A stretch of DNA of 64,000 bases from Podospora bellae-mahoneyi (Eukaryota > Ascomycota > Sordariomycetes > Sordariales > Podosporaceae). Below, one piece after another: positions 11,007 through 21,884 of the stretch (its first letter is position 1; every line of letters begins with the position of its first letter). The notes beneath the pieces are model-generated. The model was not told the DNA's origin. It ran no database searches and was given only the letters and a program-made list of their open reading frames with translations. Location of the stretch: NCBI RefSeq assembly GCF_035222275.1, contig NC_085881.1, positions 3,596,001-3,660,000 on the forward strand, in the 5' to 3' direction. A program made the position numbers and the translations under genes.

Positions 11007-11603
11007 ATGAAGGTCTTTTCCAACACAGAAACCTTCAACTACTCCTGGGAGGAGGTATCAACCGCCAACTGGCGGAAATACTGCCCATGGAACGACAAGT
11101 CCACCCACGTTCTCGCCGTCGACACCATCAGCCGGACCGTCGACCCCGAGACTGGCATCCTGCGCACAGAACGCCTCATCACCTGCAAGCAGAGCATGCC
11201 TGAGATCTTGAAGAAGATCCTGGGCGCCGGCATGGAGGATCAACAAGTTTTTGAGACGTCCTATGTCGACCCAAAGCAGAGGACCGTCACCATGGTCTCG
11301 GAGAATATCACATGGAACAACCTTCTCAACGTTCAGGAGACGGTTGTCTACAGACCACTCAATGACCATCAGACATCCTTCGAGCAGGCGGCCAAGATCA
11401 CCGCTCTGTGCGGCGGGTGGCAGAAGATTAAGAACAGCATGGAGGACGCGCTCGTCAAGAGGTTTCGCGACAACGCTGCCAGGGGCAAGGAAGGGTTCGA
11501 GGCTGTGCTTGCCATGAGCAGGAGGGTGTTCGCCGAGGAGCAGCAGCGGGAGAAGATGATGCTCATCCAAGCCCAGGCCGTCAACATCCGCATGGCTGCT
11601 TAG
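11007..11603 (+). CDS. PRELI/MSF1-domain phospholipid transfer protein (Ups2/Ups3 type)
   Basis: A 198-residue intronless protein that is almost entirely PRELI domain. Family members shuttle phospholipids across the mitochondrial intermembrane space with Mdm35. The start KVFSNTETFNYSWEEVSTANW matches the family opening, as do STHVLAVDTISR, LRTERLITCKQ, SENITWNNLL, ETVVYRP and FRDNAARGKEGFE. The closest yeast counterparts look like Ups2/Ups3 (phosphatidylserine transfer) rather than Ups1; this subgrouping is from motif memory. After the TAG at 11601-11603 the same frame stays open for 112 more codons (separate entry). The domain is complete without that extension. Confidence 0.9.
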   Translation: MKVFSNTETFNYSWEEVSTANWRKYCPWNDKSTHVLAVDTISRTVDPETGILRTERLITCKQSMPEILKKILGAGMEDQQVFETSYVDPKQRTVTMVSENITWNNLLNVQETVVYRPLNDHQTSFEQAAKITALCGGWQKIKNSMEDALVKRFRDNAARGKEGFEAVLAMSRRVFAEEQQREKMMLIQAQAVNIRMAA

Positions 11604-11942
11604 GAGGCTACCGTCGACTGCAACGATATTGAAGTTGATGGTGAGCACGACAGCAGCACCGGCGATGACGAAAATAGCAACATCGCCTTCAACGTGGATG
11701 ACCGCTGTCATCGGGAGAAAACGGAGCAATTGAAAGAGTGTGACTCGGCGCAACCACCAACAAAGCCCGACGAACAAGAAGCACAACAACAAGGGACCAT
11801 CAACTGGGAACAACGCCTTCAGGACAAAGACGTCATTCCGGGGGTCTCATCACCACCACTAGCATGTTTTGCCCTACACCACGGGGCTGGTTACGGAAAA
11901 AGGGTCTTATTTCACACTATCAAAACGGTGGCCGCAGGATAG
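11604..11942 (+). other. in-frame open extension after the PRELI stop codon
   Basis: Directly after TAG (11601-11603) the reading frame of the PRELI protein continues 112 codons to the next in-frame stop at 11940. The conceptual peptide is hydrophilic and acidic at first (DIEVDGEHDSSTGDDENSN), then Gln/Glu-rich, and uses many C-ending codons like the gene before it. It could be a stop-readthrough tail, a recently truncated C-terminus or plain 3' UTR. No convincing donor removes the stop without cutting into the conserved domain. Confidence 0.35.
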
Positions 11943-12468
11943 AGGGGATTTATTACACTGGGCTGGAGCTTTGGCGTCGGGGCTTCTTTTACTTCTGAGC
12001 ATTTTCGCAACTGTAACATCATCAAGGGGTTGTTTTTTTCTTTGCTTTTCCCAGCTTTTACCTCTCCTTTTGTCACTCTGTGCGTTTCTTCATTCAAAAG
12101 GAGTTTTGGGAAAAAAATACCCCGATGTTGATTTTTGATTTTCATGCCTTTCTTTGTATTGTCTACACGGATAGACGTTTTGTTTTAGAGGGCTTGCTTT
12201 ACAAAAGAGGAGCATTAGACAGTTTATAGAACTGGTTGCGGTGTGCTTTCGCGTTTGAGGAGATAGAGGAGGAAGATGGTGGTGAAGAAGATGAAGAAAA
12301 AGAATGGGAAATGAAATGGACACTCTCCGCTGTGCTGGTTTAATTGGTTAGACCCTTGTTTGCCTAGTAGTTTGCCTTCCTAGCTTCTTTTATGATCATG
12401 ATTCATGCTTTTCATGACTGTTGTCTTTTTGTTCGCTGGGTTTCTTGAATCCTGGTTGATGTGGTATA
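11943..12468. other. convergent 3' region
   Basis: T-rich sequence between two converging genes. No gene or clear structure is seen beyond T runs that could serve as polyadenylation context. Confidence 0.5.
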
Positions 12469-12963
12469 TCATTGTGACGACTCCAGTTTTGATTTACATC
12501 TCCCCTCATACTTGCGCAGTAGCTCCCTCGTCTCCAGGTCTATTTTCTGCTCTCCCCCGTCAGCCATTATCTTTTTTACAAACCCTATCCCGTCGGAGTA
12601 GCGTCGGTAGAAATACAACTCCTCCACTGCGTGCAGCAAGTCTTGGGCTTGGGATTTGCTGATTAGACCGCCGCGGTTGGCGTCTGGTTCGGGGGTGAGA
12701 GGGAGAGGGATTTGAGTCCATAGCTGTGTTGCGGTGATTAGTAACTTGTTCTGATGGGGGTGGGATGGGGGGGGTGAGGGGCATACATCACCGTTCTCGA
12801 CTCGGGGGATATATTCTTTTTTCAGGGCTGCAAACGCTGACTGTGAGAGAGCGGAGCGGTCAGCTCGGGAGACGGGTTGTTTGGCGGGGCAGGAGGCGAG
12901 GTCTTCAGGGTCGGAGTCGGAGGAGGAGCCTAGGTTGAGGTTGAAGAGGAGGTCGTCTGCCAT
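12469..12963 (-). CDS. small conserved-type protein of unknown function
   Basis: Exons on the minus strand are 12787-12963 and 12469-12723, 143 residues. The 63-nt intron has donor GTATGC, branch ACTAATC and acceptor ACACAG, and removes a Pro/His-rich stretch that does not look coding. The start MADDLLFNLNL leads into a short acidic Ser region. A helical part (RADRSALSQSAFAALKKEY) and a C-terminal helical part (AQDLLHAVEELYFYRRYSDG, then IDLETRELLRKYEGRCKSKL) follow. Good splice signals and balanced composition support a real gene. I do not recognise the family. Confidence 0.7.
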   Translation of the reverse strand: MADDLLFNLNLGSSSDSDPEDLASCPAKQPVSRADRSALSQSAFAALKKEYIPRVENGDVCPSPPPSHPHQNKLLITATQLWTQIPLPLTPEPDANRGGLISKSQAQDLLHAVEELYFYRRYSDGIGFVKKIMADGGEQKIDLETRELLRKYEGRCKSKLESSQ

Positions 12964-13510
12964 TTTGGGATGCGGGCAACTCCGCTGAAGGTGCTGGAGG
13001 ATAAAAATTTGGTGAGAGCAACTTGAAGAGGTCTGATTAATTGTAGATATTTTGAGTGTGAGATTGCTGTGAGAACAAAAGTTGAGATTCTGGGCGAGTC
13101 AAGTGAGTGAATTGTAAAAGTTGACAGGTGAGGTTGATGGATGGAGCTTTTCGGCAACGGCGCCGTGGCGGAGTCACCGCTTTGAACCTCCGCTCCGGCG
13201 ATTCCCCCCGATAGCTGCTGTCCCCGCACCGGCGAGTTCAACTTCGTCTTCAACGACAACTGTTTGGAAAGCTGGGGCTTTGTAACGTTCATATTGTAAC
13301 TGTGTTTTTTTTTCTAGTTTTCGAATGTGGTGTAAACTGACAAAAACTCGGCATTTGCATGCGAGTTTGCAGCTGCTGCATTGCTTGCTCTGAACCCAAT
13401 CCTCAAGCGACTCCGAAGCACAAACTACACTTCCCGTCGGCACCTTTCACTTACACCTTGAATTATACCACACTTCCCCAAGTGGAGTTGTTTTGTACGC
13501 CATTACCGCA
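12964..13510. promoter_or_regulatory. shared divergent promoter, unknown protein (-) and P-loop kinase (+)
   Basis: 547 bp between two divergent start codons. No protein gene is supported inside. Specific sites are not recognised. Confidence 0.5.
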
Positions 13511-14432
13511 ATGGACAAGCATCTCGCCCAAATCGTCTCCCTCGCCCAAGCCAAATTCAAGTCAACACCCTCCAACCGTCGGCTGTGTAAGTCCCCTTCC
13601 TCCTCCCCATCTCACACACCCCCATCAAACTAACCGTCCCAAAAAGTAATCGGCATCTCCGGCCCTCCCGGCTCCGGTAAACCTCCCCATGTTCTCCAAC
13701 AACCCCCAAGCTCCTCACTAACATTTTTCCCTCTCCCCCCAGGCAAAACCACCCTCTCAACCCTCCTCACCACCTCCCTCAACGCCCTTCTCCCCCAAAC
13801 AACAACCTTCCTCCCCCTAGACGGCTACCACCACCCCCGCTCCACCCTCGACACCTTCCCCGACCCAGCCAGCGCCCATAAATACCGCGGCTCAGAACCA
13901 ACCTTCAACGGCCCCGCCTTCCTCTCCCTCGTCCGATCCCTCGCCGAACCCATCACCCCCTCCACATCCCCCATCTACGCCCCCAGCTTCGACCACGCCC
14001 TCAAAGACCCGGTCGAGAACGCCATCGAAATCCTACCGACGCACAGGATAGTGGTTATCGAGGGGAATTGTAGGCCCCCCGTCCATTTTCCCTCACACCC
14101 GCCTCCCTTTCCTTGCTTAAAATGCTGATGATCAGATGGATAAAAAAGATATCATGCTCAACAAACCACCCTGGTCATCCATCCCGCCGTTACTGGACAT
14201 CAAGATCTTCATCTCCGCGCCCGAGCCGGTTTTGCGGCAAAGGCTGGCAAGGAGACATTTGGCTGCTGGGTTAGTCGACAGTGTGGAAAAGGGGGAGGAG
14301 AGGGCCGATTTTAACGATATACCCAACGGTAGGCAGATCAGTGAGAATCTGGTTCTCTATCAGGGGGACGTAATTCAGATCGGGAGCGCGGATGATGTGA
14401 CGTGGGGACCTGTCTCCTCGTCGTCAATGTAG
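13511..14432 (+). CDS. P-loop kinase of the uridine kinase/YFH7-like group
   Basis: Exons 13511-13586, 13647-13676, 13743-14069 and 14149-14432 close to 238 residues. The Walker A loop GISGPPGSGKTTLS is assembled across two introns. FLPLDGYHHPRSTLD matches the 'MDGFH' substrate-side motif of uridine/pantothenate-type kinases. VVIEGNYIMLNKPPWS matches the Walker B-like EGNYLLL segment. A lid-like RQRLARRHLAAG stretch and the conserved-looking end NVLYQGD-type (SENLVLYQGDVIQIGS) follow. In yeast the closest named protein of this layout is Yfh7, an ATPase of unknown substrate, so I do not name a substrate. Introns 1 and 3 end in A-rich acceptors (AAAAAG, AAAAAAG) without a pyrimidine tract; the frame demands them. 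Confidence 0.82.
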
Positions 14433-14867
14433 ATATCAAACTTGAAATGAAGGACATTGTGACCACACAGTCACTCAGTCTTGCTGAATCCTAACATCCA
14501 CAGTCAGTCACTTCAATTCTTCACTTCAGAGTCAGAATGGACATCGCTATAATTCAGAACGAAGAATCATCTTCATCTGTCTCAATCGAGTGCCTCTGCA
14601 GATCCTAAAGCAAGAACACTCACGCAGCCCATGCTGCCAAGTAGTGGTTGATATCCGAACCCAAGATCCCATTGCGGATGAGCAAACTCCTCCAGACTCC
14701 AGACGCCTTCTCGAAACAACTAGCAAATCCCTTCACAACGCTTTCCGCCGCGCTCTTAGTCTTACGAATATGCTCCCATGGAAATCTTCTGTGCTACTCC
14801 AAATAGCACCGATATTAATCATATGTCAGCTCCATCTCCTCTATCCCAAGGTGGGAACCGTGCCAAT
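14433..14867. other. convergent intergenic region
   Basis: 3' regions of the converging kinase and unknown-protein genes. Nothing further is seen. Confidence 0.5.
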
Positions 14868-17744
14868 TCACTTGGGAAGGTGAAACTTAAAGCGGCCTGC
14901 AGTCGGCAGCGCGGCTCTACTGGCATGACGGGACGCTCCAAGGCCGCCCAAAGTCGACGCACTGGATGATCTGCGCGTGTTTGCGGGCGGTGGTGTAACC
15001 GCTGCAGGCACGAATGCACGAGCAGTCGGTGTGAACGTCCGCGCGGCCGCGTTCAACGGCGGAGTTGGCTCTTCGATGAGGATCAGTTGTGATCCCTGCT
15101 CGAACGCGTCTCTACGCACGGTAGAGCACGAGGTCGCTCGTGACCCTGCCGGTGACTCAAGAGTGAGCCGTGACATTCGGCGATCAAGATCGCCCACCTG
15201 GGTGTCACTGCCCAAATCGCGGGCAGACGGCTGCAAAGTCGCAAGCGCTCCGGCACGGTCCCCAACAGCACGCGAACCCGGAAAGAAAAAGTCCTCCAGG
15301 TTCTCAGCCTCGTCAATCCTGGTCTCTGGGTCAAGCTGAGCGAGGTCGTGGAAATAGCTACCCTCTTTCCAGCGCTTTTCGTACGGGAGTCCCGTGAAAG
15401 CATTTCTGTTTTGAATGGGGGCATCCATGGTCGAGGACCACCGTGAGGCACCAAGTCCAGCATCGGGTTTTCGATATTCAGCCATGGGCTTCACAGGGGC
15501 CTGGACTGGCTTCAAGGCGGCAGCTGATGCCTGCGGTGAAATGTCCTCCACGGCCACGGACGACTCCGTTTTGGCGATAGTCATAGGCTGCTTTTGAGTT
15601 GTGGCAGCGGATGACTCTGCTTTCCCCAACACCCAGTCCATACCAATGATGGACTTCCGGATGTACTCCTTCGTGTCAATACCGTCAACAGGGAGTGTGG
15701 GAGCCCCATCTTTGCCGTGTAGATACGGGACATCTGCCAACCAGGCCGGGGGTTGGACCTGGGAGTCCTTCATGGCCATCATCTCTTCATTCGTATACTG
15801 AAGACGACGGGGCTTGACAAACGCCACTGCAGAGGAGTTGAGATAGTCCTCTATCTGTGCGACTACCTCTTTTCGCTCGGACTTGGTGTGGTCCTGGCAG
15901 ACCACATCGATGAATGCTTCGCGGATACCTTCAACAGTTGCGGTAATCTCCCGCTTGGTCTTCCCGCCAGCCTTCTTCCTGAGAAAAGCCGTGAGCATGT
16001 TTCGGAGCATGGCAACTGCATCAGGCACTGATAGCCTGACTGTTTCGCGTGTCAAAGCATCATTCTCTACCGGCGTGCTGGTTCTGCTGATGTCGTGGCC
16101 GCGCGAAGTCACAGCAGGCGCCACCTCCAAGGCATCTTCGTTGCTGTATGGCTCCAAGGTCGAGAGCAGTGCCGATGCCTCCGAACTTCCACACTGTAGG
16201 ACCGGACTGGTGTCCTTCCCCTCGACATTGATAAGGACACCTTGTGTCGCTTTGAGCTCCGACTCGTCATCGTGTTGGCGCGTGCTGCTGGCTTCGCCCG
16301 TGATGAACCGAGAAGCGTACTGCACCGCCCTGTTATTGGACGCGCTAGCTTGTGGCTTGACCGGGGGTAAACGAATCACAATGGTGTTTTCGTTCGCGGG
16401 AGCAGCGTTTGCTGGAGTAACCGGCGGCTGAGGTGCAATCGATGGCTTGAGGGCAACCGATGGCTCTGGGGCAGGCTTCTGCCCAGAGGTTTCAAAAGCC
16501 CCCACGGCATATTTGCCAGCTTTGAGGCCTCTCAAAACTTTGAGAAAACTCTCAAGCTCACCAGCGGTACTGAAAGTCAGGCCGAAATACAGAACGTTCT
16601 GTCCAAAATGAAGAGAGAGGGTCAGGTCGCTTGAGACAAAGTCCTGATATTCGGCAATGGTGAACTGAACGAATAGTTTGTTTTCGGCAAACATCATGCA
16701 GAAGCCCAGTGTGGGAGCTGGAGCCACTGTCAAGAAGACAATGGCAGGCAACGGCTGATTTCTTCCAGGTGGGTTGAGGAGAACCTCTGCCCGAGCGACC
16801 ATGTGGGGAGGGTTGGCGACATGTTGGTGGCCACCATATTGGGATGGCGGGACTGGGACGTGTCTAGGAGCTTGCTGCACAATCTTGGAGGGGCCTGGGA
16901 ACGGGCTCGAAACCGATTGGCGAAGGGGAGCAGACTCTGACGGCTGCCGGAGGTGGACAGACGCTGATGGGAGCCGGGATGGACCGGCATTTCTGGAGCT
17001 GGACATCTTCTGCTTGCGGTTGCGGTTGCTTACGAACGGCGACCCGCTCTTGACAATTTGCTGAACGTGCGAAAACGAGTGATGTGGCTCCTGGGCCGGA
17101 GACATCTGACTTCGGATCGCATAGGGATGAAGGTTACTATACAGTATGGTTAGCACTAGGGCTTCTTCTTGACACAATAACTGGCAAAATGTGACCCACT
17201 TGCGGCTCTGGCTCTCCTGATATTTCAGCAAAACCGTCGCCTTTCTCTTGGCCTCTGCCTTCAGCTCGTGAAGGCGAGGACCTCCTAGATCAGCAAGCCC
17301 TTTGACCGCGGCAGCGTCATCATCCTCGAAGACGCCGGACGCAATGGCATCTGACGAAATGTCAGCATCTACCATTCTATCAACTTTGGATGAGAGATCA
17401 TACCCTGCCAAACATTCGACATCTTCGCGCCCCTCGCTACAAGCGCATCATTCTGGATTTGGGGCCGACGAATATACTCTTGTCTGGGCTCGCGGTCGCC
17501 CCGGTCACCCCGACCATGTCGGCCATTCTTTCCGCCTCCCTTCTTTTTATTCATGGCTGCCAACTCGCCGTCATCGACGGGAAGTTCGTCCAGGCGGCCG
17601 ATTCCCAAATCCGCCTGCAGATAACTAGTTAGCAGTATATCGCATGACAATAGGAGCAGAGAACTTCACCATCATGGCCTGCTGGATAGCGGCCTCTTCC
17701 GCCAGCTCCTCTGAGGTCTTCTTGTTCTCTTTGTCGATCGACAT
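14868..17744 (-). CDS. large protein of unknown function with a PH-like central fold and disordered linkers
   Basis: Minus-strand exons 17670-17744, 17404-17614, 17200-17350 and 14868-17136 close to 901 residues. The start MSIDKENKKTSEELAEEAAI was chosen for its position before the first intron; an in-frame ATG 32 codons upstream (17840) is possible. A Gly/Arg-rich patch lies in exon 2. A globular segment follows (PAIVFLTVAPAPTLGFCMMF, then LTLSLHFGQNVLYFGLTF and a helix ESFLKVLRGLKAGKY) with alternating strands and a final helix, like PH/EVH1 folds. Long Pro/Ser/Ala linkers and a helical segment (AVAMLRNMLTAFLRKKAGG) come next, then QYTNEEMMAMKDS, which resembles the eIF4E-binding Y-x4-L-phi pattern with Met for Leu. 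The function is not recognised, and the PH and 4E comparisons are inference. Confidence 0.75.
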
Positions 17745-20390
17745 GATGACTAGATGCCCGTATGATCCTTGAAGGAGTCGTGATATTTGAGCGAACGAGT
17801 GACCTAGCCGGCTCTGTAACGAGTGATGGAGTCGATCCAATCGAAAAGTCGTGCCCTGTCAAGTAGGACAAAACGTTGCTCACGACAACCGATCGATAAT
17901 AGCGATCTGAAAGATGGTTACAAAGGCAATTGATATGACAAGATCCCGACGGATCGTTTGACTAGACGCTTTGGGTTGAACAGAGACAGGAGGTTGGCGC
18001 AGAGTGGGAGAGATCGAAGAACGAGAGAATGTTGTGGAGAGGTAAGCAGGCAAAGTGGGGAGTGCAAGCTTCTTAGAGGCGGCCACTCGCGAGCTCGGTC
18101 AGGCTAGGCAACGAGAGGGTTGGTATGAAGGAAGGTACGCGCGTGCGGTAGGAACAAGACGAGCAGGGATGGCAGGAGCACTGCTCGTTGAGGGGGGCGG
18201 AAGGAAGGGAGCACTGAAAGTAGAGGTTGGTCGGGCACAACTCGAAGGCGGTTTACTTACCGAATGGGCTGCCCACCTCAGAGTGATGGAACAGGGACAA
18301 CGAATGTATCGAACTCGTTTTCTGCGTGTAGCAGAGTCGTCGGTATTGGTTTCTTGGAGCAAAGCGGAATAATACCGGGGTGCTGTCGAGTCGATCTGTT
18401 AGACGTGTGCAATTATTTTCGACTGTCATGTACGTACCTTGATGATGGCGACGATGATGGAAACACAGCTCGAGCTCGCGATAGATCGTCAATCAAGCCT
18501 GAGTTCCCTTGGGTGGTGATGGAGATTGTCGGCCGATGGGGACCTTTGGGTGGTCGTGTTGTCAAGACCACGGATGCAAGGAAGCCAGGAAGATATCTCC
18601 AGCCTGTTGAGGTAACAAGATAAGTTGTCAAGATCATCGAAGGGGATAAATCGAAAGATGGAGGGTAAGGTAAGCCAGTGGGAAAGCTAAGTAGTGGTGG
18701 CGGGAGGCTGTTGAGTTCGCAGGTAGATGTCTTTGTTGCGTTGTGTTTGGTTCAGGAAAAGAAAGCAGCGACTGAGGGAGAAGGAAGAGACTTTATACCC
18801 TTTGTGGGACCCACGATGCGGTCTGTGGGTGCTCTCAATATGAGCCGCACCATCATGCCGCCGCCGGGTTTTGATTGCGGCCGAGGCTAGGGCTTGGAGG
18901 TTGTCGTCGCCGAGATATCTCGGGGTCGTCAGGGGTCATCGGTGGGGGTCGTCGGCGGGGGTCGACCGCGGGGTTTAGATGGCGGGTGTGACAGAGGAGA
19001 TTACGCAGAGCCGTGGAGGTCATCGATACTTGCTTTCAACTTCAAGTTCTGAGTTTCATACACAGTCACAAGCCACTTTACCTTACCTACCTTGCATTAC
19101 ATTGCCGACGAACAAGCGTTTCCATTAAGCACCAGATTTCGTACCATGGCCGCCATTAACTGGACCTCGGGCTCGGTTTGTAGGGCTTATCTCCATCTTT
19201 CAAGAATCTTCCATGTCTTTAAGACTTTGCCATGTAGCTCAGAAGGCTTGGTCACACATGGTCCATGATCAACAAGCTAGGTGCCCAGACGGGCAGCTTT
19301 GAGTAATTGCCACTGAATCTGGGTTCTTGCGTTATAAAGGTCGTTACCTCTACAGGAGAATCATGGAAGGATATTGCCACCATGTGTATTTCTGTAAGGA
19401 ACATACATATATTTTGAACAAACAGCTACATTTTACAAAGGACGCGATCAATTCGTCCATTTTACAGTGTGTTTGTTGACTTGCCCCTATTCTTGGACCT
19501 TGATATGGTCCGTGCGGAGGATACCCCTGACTTTGGACTTGCAGCAATTTGGGCCAAGGTATTCCACTTCATTGGGTCACCGCTTGCTTGTCTACTTTTC
19601 CCAATCCGTGCCCTCGCGTCACACTCAGTGTCTCTCAACCCATTGCACGCTCATATACCACCCAGGGACCCGGGGTGCAATGAGCGTGACTGTTCGGCTG
19701 AGGGGCTTTCTTGATCATGAAAACGGGCAACAAGCCATACGTATACCGCCTCACCTCCCTCTTCAATCGCAACTCTTAGAACAACGGTAACGGAGACGAC
19801 TATTCCGATGGCTGTGATAATGTAAACACTGTCTACATCTAAGACTACGCCGGCCAGGATCCGATGAGAGCGGCAAGGCTTCTAGTGATAAGAAATTGGG
19901 CGACGGATAGCTGTCTAGGAGGAAGATATCTTACCTGTCTTGTGATGACAGTTCCAATTCAAGATGATGTGGCAAATAGGTCAAGGCCACCCGTGGGAGA
20001 CGTGCAGATTCTAGACAGTGGTGTCTCCTCCACTGGGCTACTTACTCGCGCCAGGTTTACACCGTTTGAAGGTTTATGTGTGCTCTTTCAACACCTGATT
20101 TGGACTTCAACAGCGTAACCGGAGAAGCGAGCAAGGGAAGTAAGTGTATGGACATGCTGCACGTGGAATCTGGAAGTTGAATCCAATATCTTCAAATGGA
20201 GGATACAGCGGTGACGTTTCGGCAGGTATCAACAACATCAATTCAACACATCACAATATTCTGTCAAAGTCTAGTAGTGTAACTTCAAATTATTTTATAT
20301 TCAGCGGCGGCAGCCATCATGCCCACCACCATGTCCTCATAATCATTATGCAGTACACATCGCTAAAAACAAATCCCATCATTCTCCCAT
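17745..20390. other. 2.6 kb intergenic region
   Basis: The left part holds the promoter of the large unknown gene. Short open frames at 17880-18086 (-), 18055-18372 (+) and 19467-19790 (+) lack family motifs and splice support. Around 18895-18975 there is a G-rich imperfect repeat of GGGGTCGTC/GGGTCATC units. No tRNA with a paired cloverleaf and B box was found. Confidence 0.45.
18900..18975. repeat. imperfect G-rich short tandem repeat (GGGGTCGTC-like)
   Basis: At least four degenerate copies of a GGGGTCGTC/GGTCATC unit follow one another. They lie between the 18.9 kb TATA-like stretch and downstream AT-richer DNA. No function is inferred. Confidence 0.45.
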
Positions 20391-20666
20391 TTACTTTGAC
20401 CGAGCATCCTTGGGAGGCTCGCTCAGACCATCCTTGCCCTGACGACCAATTCCACTCATATCAATATCCTCCGAAGCCTTGGTCGCAGGCTCCCTCAGTC
20501 CAGCTGTGGAACCGGGACCGGTTGAAACATCGCTCGAAAAACGACCACTGCCGACGCTGGTCTTGCTAGCGTCGGCGGACTGCCAGTCGGAGGCCTTGGG
20601 GGGCATCTGCGGGAGGGGGAGGTTCTGGCGGACCTCTTCGATCTTGTCGGCCTTGGATTGAGTCAT
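20391..20666 (-). CDS. small hydrophilic protein of unknown function
   Basis: A 91-residue intronless protein beginning MTQSKADKIEEVRQNLPLP. It is rich in Ser, Asp, Gly and Lys, has no hydrophobic segment and ends EPPKDARSK. Its overall pattern (short helix, QNLPLPQMPP, then SDWQSADAS and a Gly/Ser-rich SGRFSSDVSTGPG with GLREPATKASED) resembles small fungal hypothetical proteins I have seen but cannot name. A probable leader intron lies just upstream at 20691-20743 (GTAAGC donor, GTGCTGAC branch, CATCAG acceptor), which supports real transcription from this strand. Confidence 0.7.
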   Translation of the reverse strand: MTQSKADKIEEVRQNLPLPQMPPKASDWQSADASKTSVGSGRFSSDVSTGPGSTAGLREPATKASEDIDMSGIGRQGKDGLSEPPKDARSK

Positions 20667-21884
20667 GTTGGTTGTGTTTGTGTGTGTTTTCTGATGGGGG
20701 TCAGCACATGTGCTTCAAACTCTTGAGAGTTCAAGCAGCTTACTTGATGTGGTGATTGTTGTCGTGAGACAAAGTCTTTTGAGTTAGTGCTTATTTTGAA
20801 TTGCTTGATTGATTGATTGGTCTGGTGAACTGATTGGGAAGAACAGAATTAAAAACAGGAGACCTCTAAATACCTCGACAGGAGTGTGCTTTGGCGGAAT
20901 ATGAAGCTGGAGGACATCACAATGACGTCAATTACATCACAGACCCCAGAGAGCCCAGCGAGGCCCTGTCACCGGCCCCTGCAGCCCCGCCCTAGGGTAG
21001 CGGGTGGGGTCTCAAGTGCCGATCTGCCCCAGCCGACTGGCTGGTGGCGCCAATGTCTTGGCTCTATGGTCAACGACATCTTTCGATTGTTGGAGCTTTG
21101 GGAGCGGATGGAAGTTTCCACTTGCGGGTTTTGTCTGCGTGGGTGGCTGCTCATCACTTGGCAATGGTCCGACTTCTTCGTCACTTGCCCACATGTCACT
21201 TTAAAGCCAAGTTAAGAGCCGTTGGAGAGTGTGATTTGATCGATTTGATCGAGATTTGAGATGCCGATGGCTTGTTGAAAGCCTCAAGACTGACTTCAGG
21301 CACGCTGAACACATACATACGACGACGACACAATCGGCCAAAAGAAAAAAAAGAAAAAAAAATCATCGCACAACAAGACAGAAGTAACCTGTGTATATTT
21401 CATCCTCCAGACCCCATCGCCTATCAAACCACGCTACTAACGTTGTGTATGTTGGTTGGCGGCAGAAACAAGAAGCGTAAACCCTTTGCGATGGAGCCTA
21501 TCCTAGGCTATAGGCCACTCATGAAGCCGAGACTTGATGACAGCCGATTGACGATTAAGGAACCGCGTAACCCCATCCGTCGAAACCAGAGAAAGAAAAA
21601 CGATGAACAATTGACCCGATTTCCGTACCGCAGATGACTACCCCCCAAAACGCCGTGTCCTTGTCATGCGCATCCGGCGCGTGTCGCAAAAATTATAAGA
21701 ATGGGAAAATCAAAAAGAAAACAATAGAAGAGCGTAACTGCATAACTTGCATAACCGTAACTCGTGTCGTTTGATGTGTGTAGCGTCCTTGGGTGAGTTT
21801 CGTATGCCTCTCTATGTTGGATAGGGAGTGGAAATTGCTGCTGACTTAATTGGCAGGAGTGGAGGCGTTGAGGAGAGACGAGTC
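20667..21884. other. intergenic: leader of the small protein and unassigned DNA
   Basis: 20691-20743 is a probable 5'-leader intron of the gene ending at 20391. The remainder to 21884 shows A-rich runs near 21342-21362 and no supported gene. The 3' UTR of the next minus-strand gene occupies the right end. Confidence 0.45.

Noticed and set aside
17880-18086. 68-codon frame with presequence-like start (MAASKKLALPTLPAYLSTTF)
   Set aside because: No plausible continuing exon, and it lies in the promoter of the adjacent minus-strand gene. Kept as unproven.
19225-19300. tRNA-like stretch containing TAGCTCAGAAGGC
   Set aside because: It resembles a D-loop A box, but there is no B box GGTTCGANTCC at the right distance and no pairing acceptor stem.
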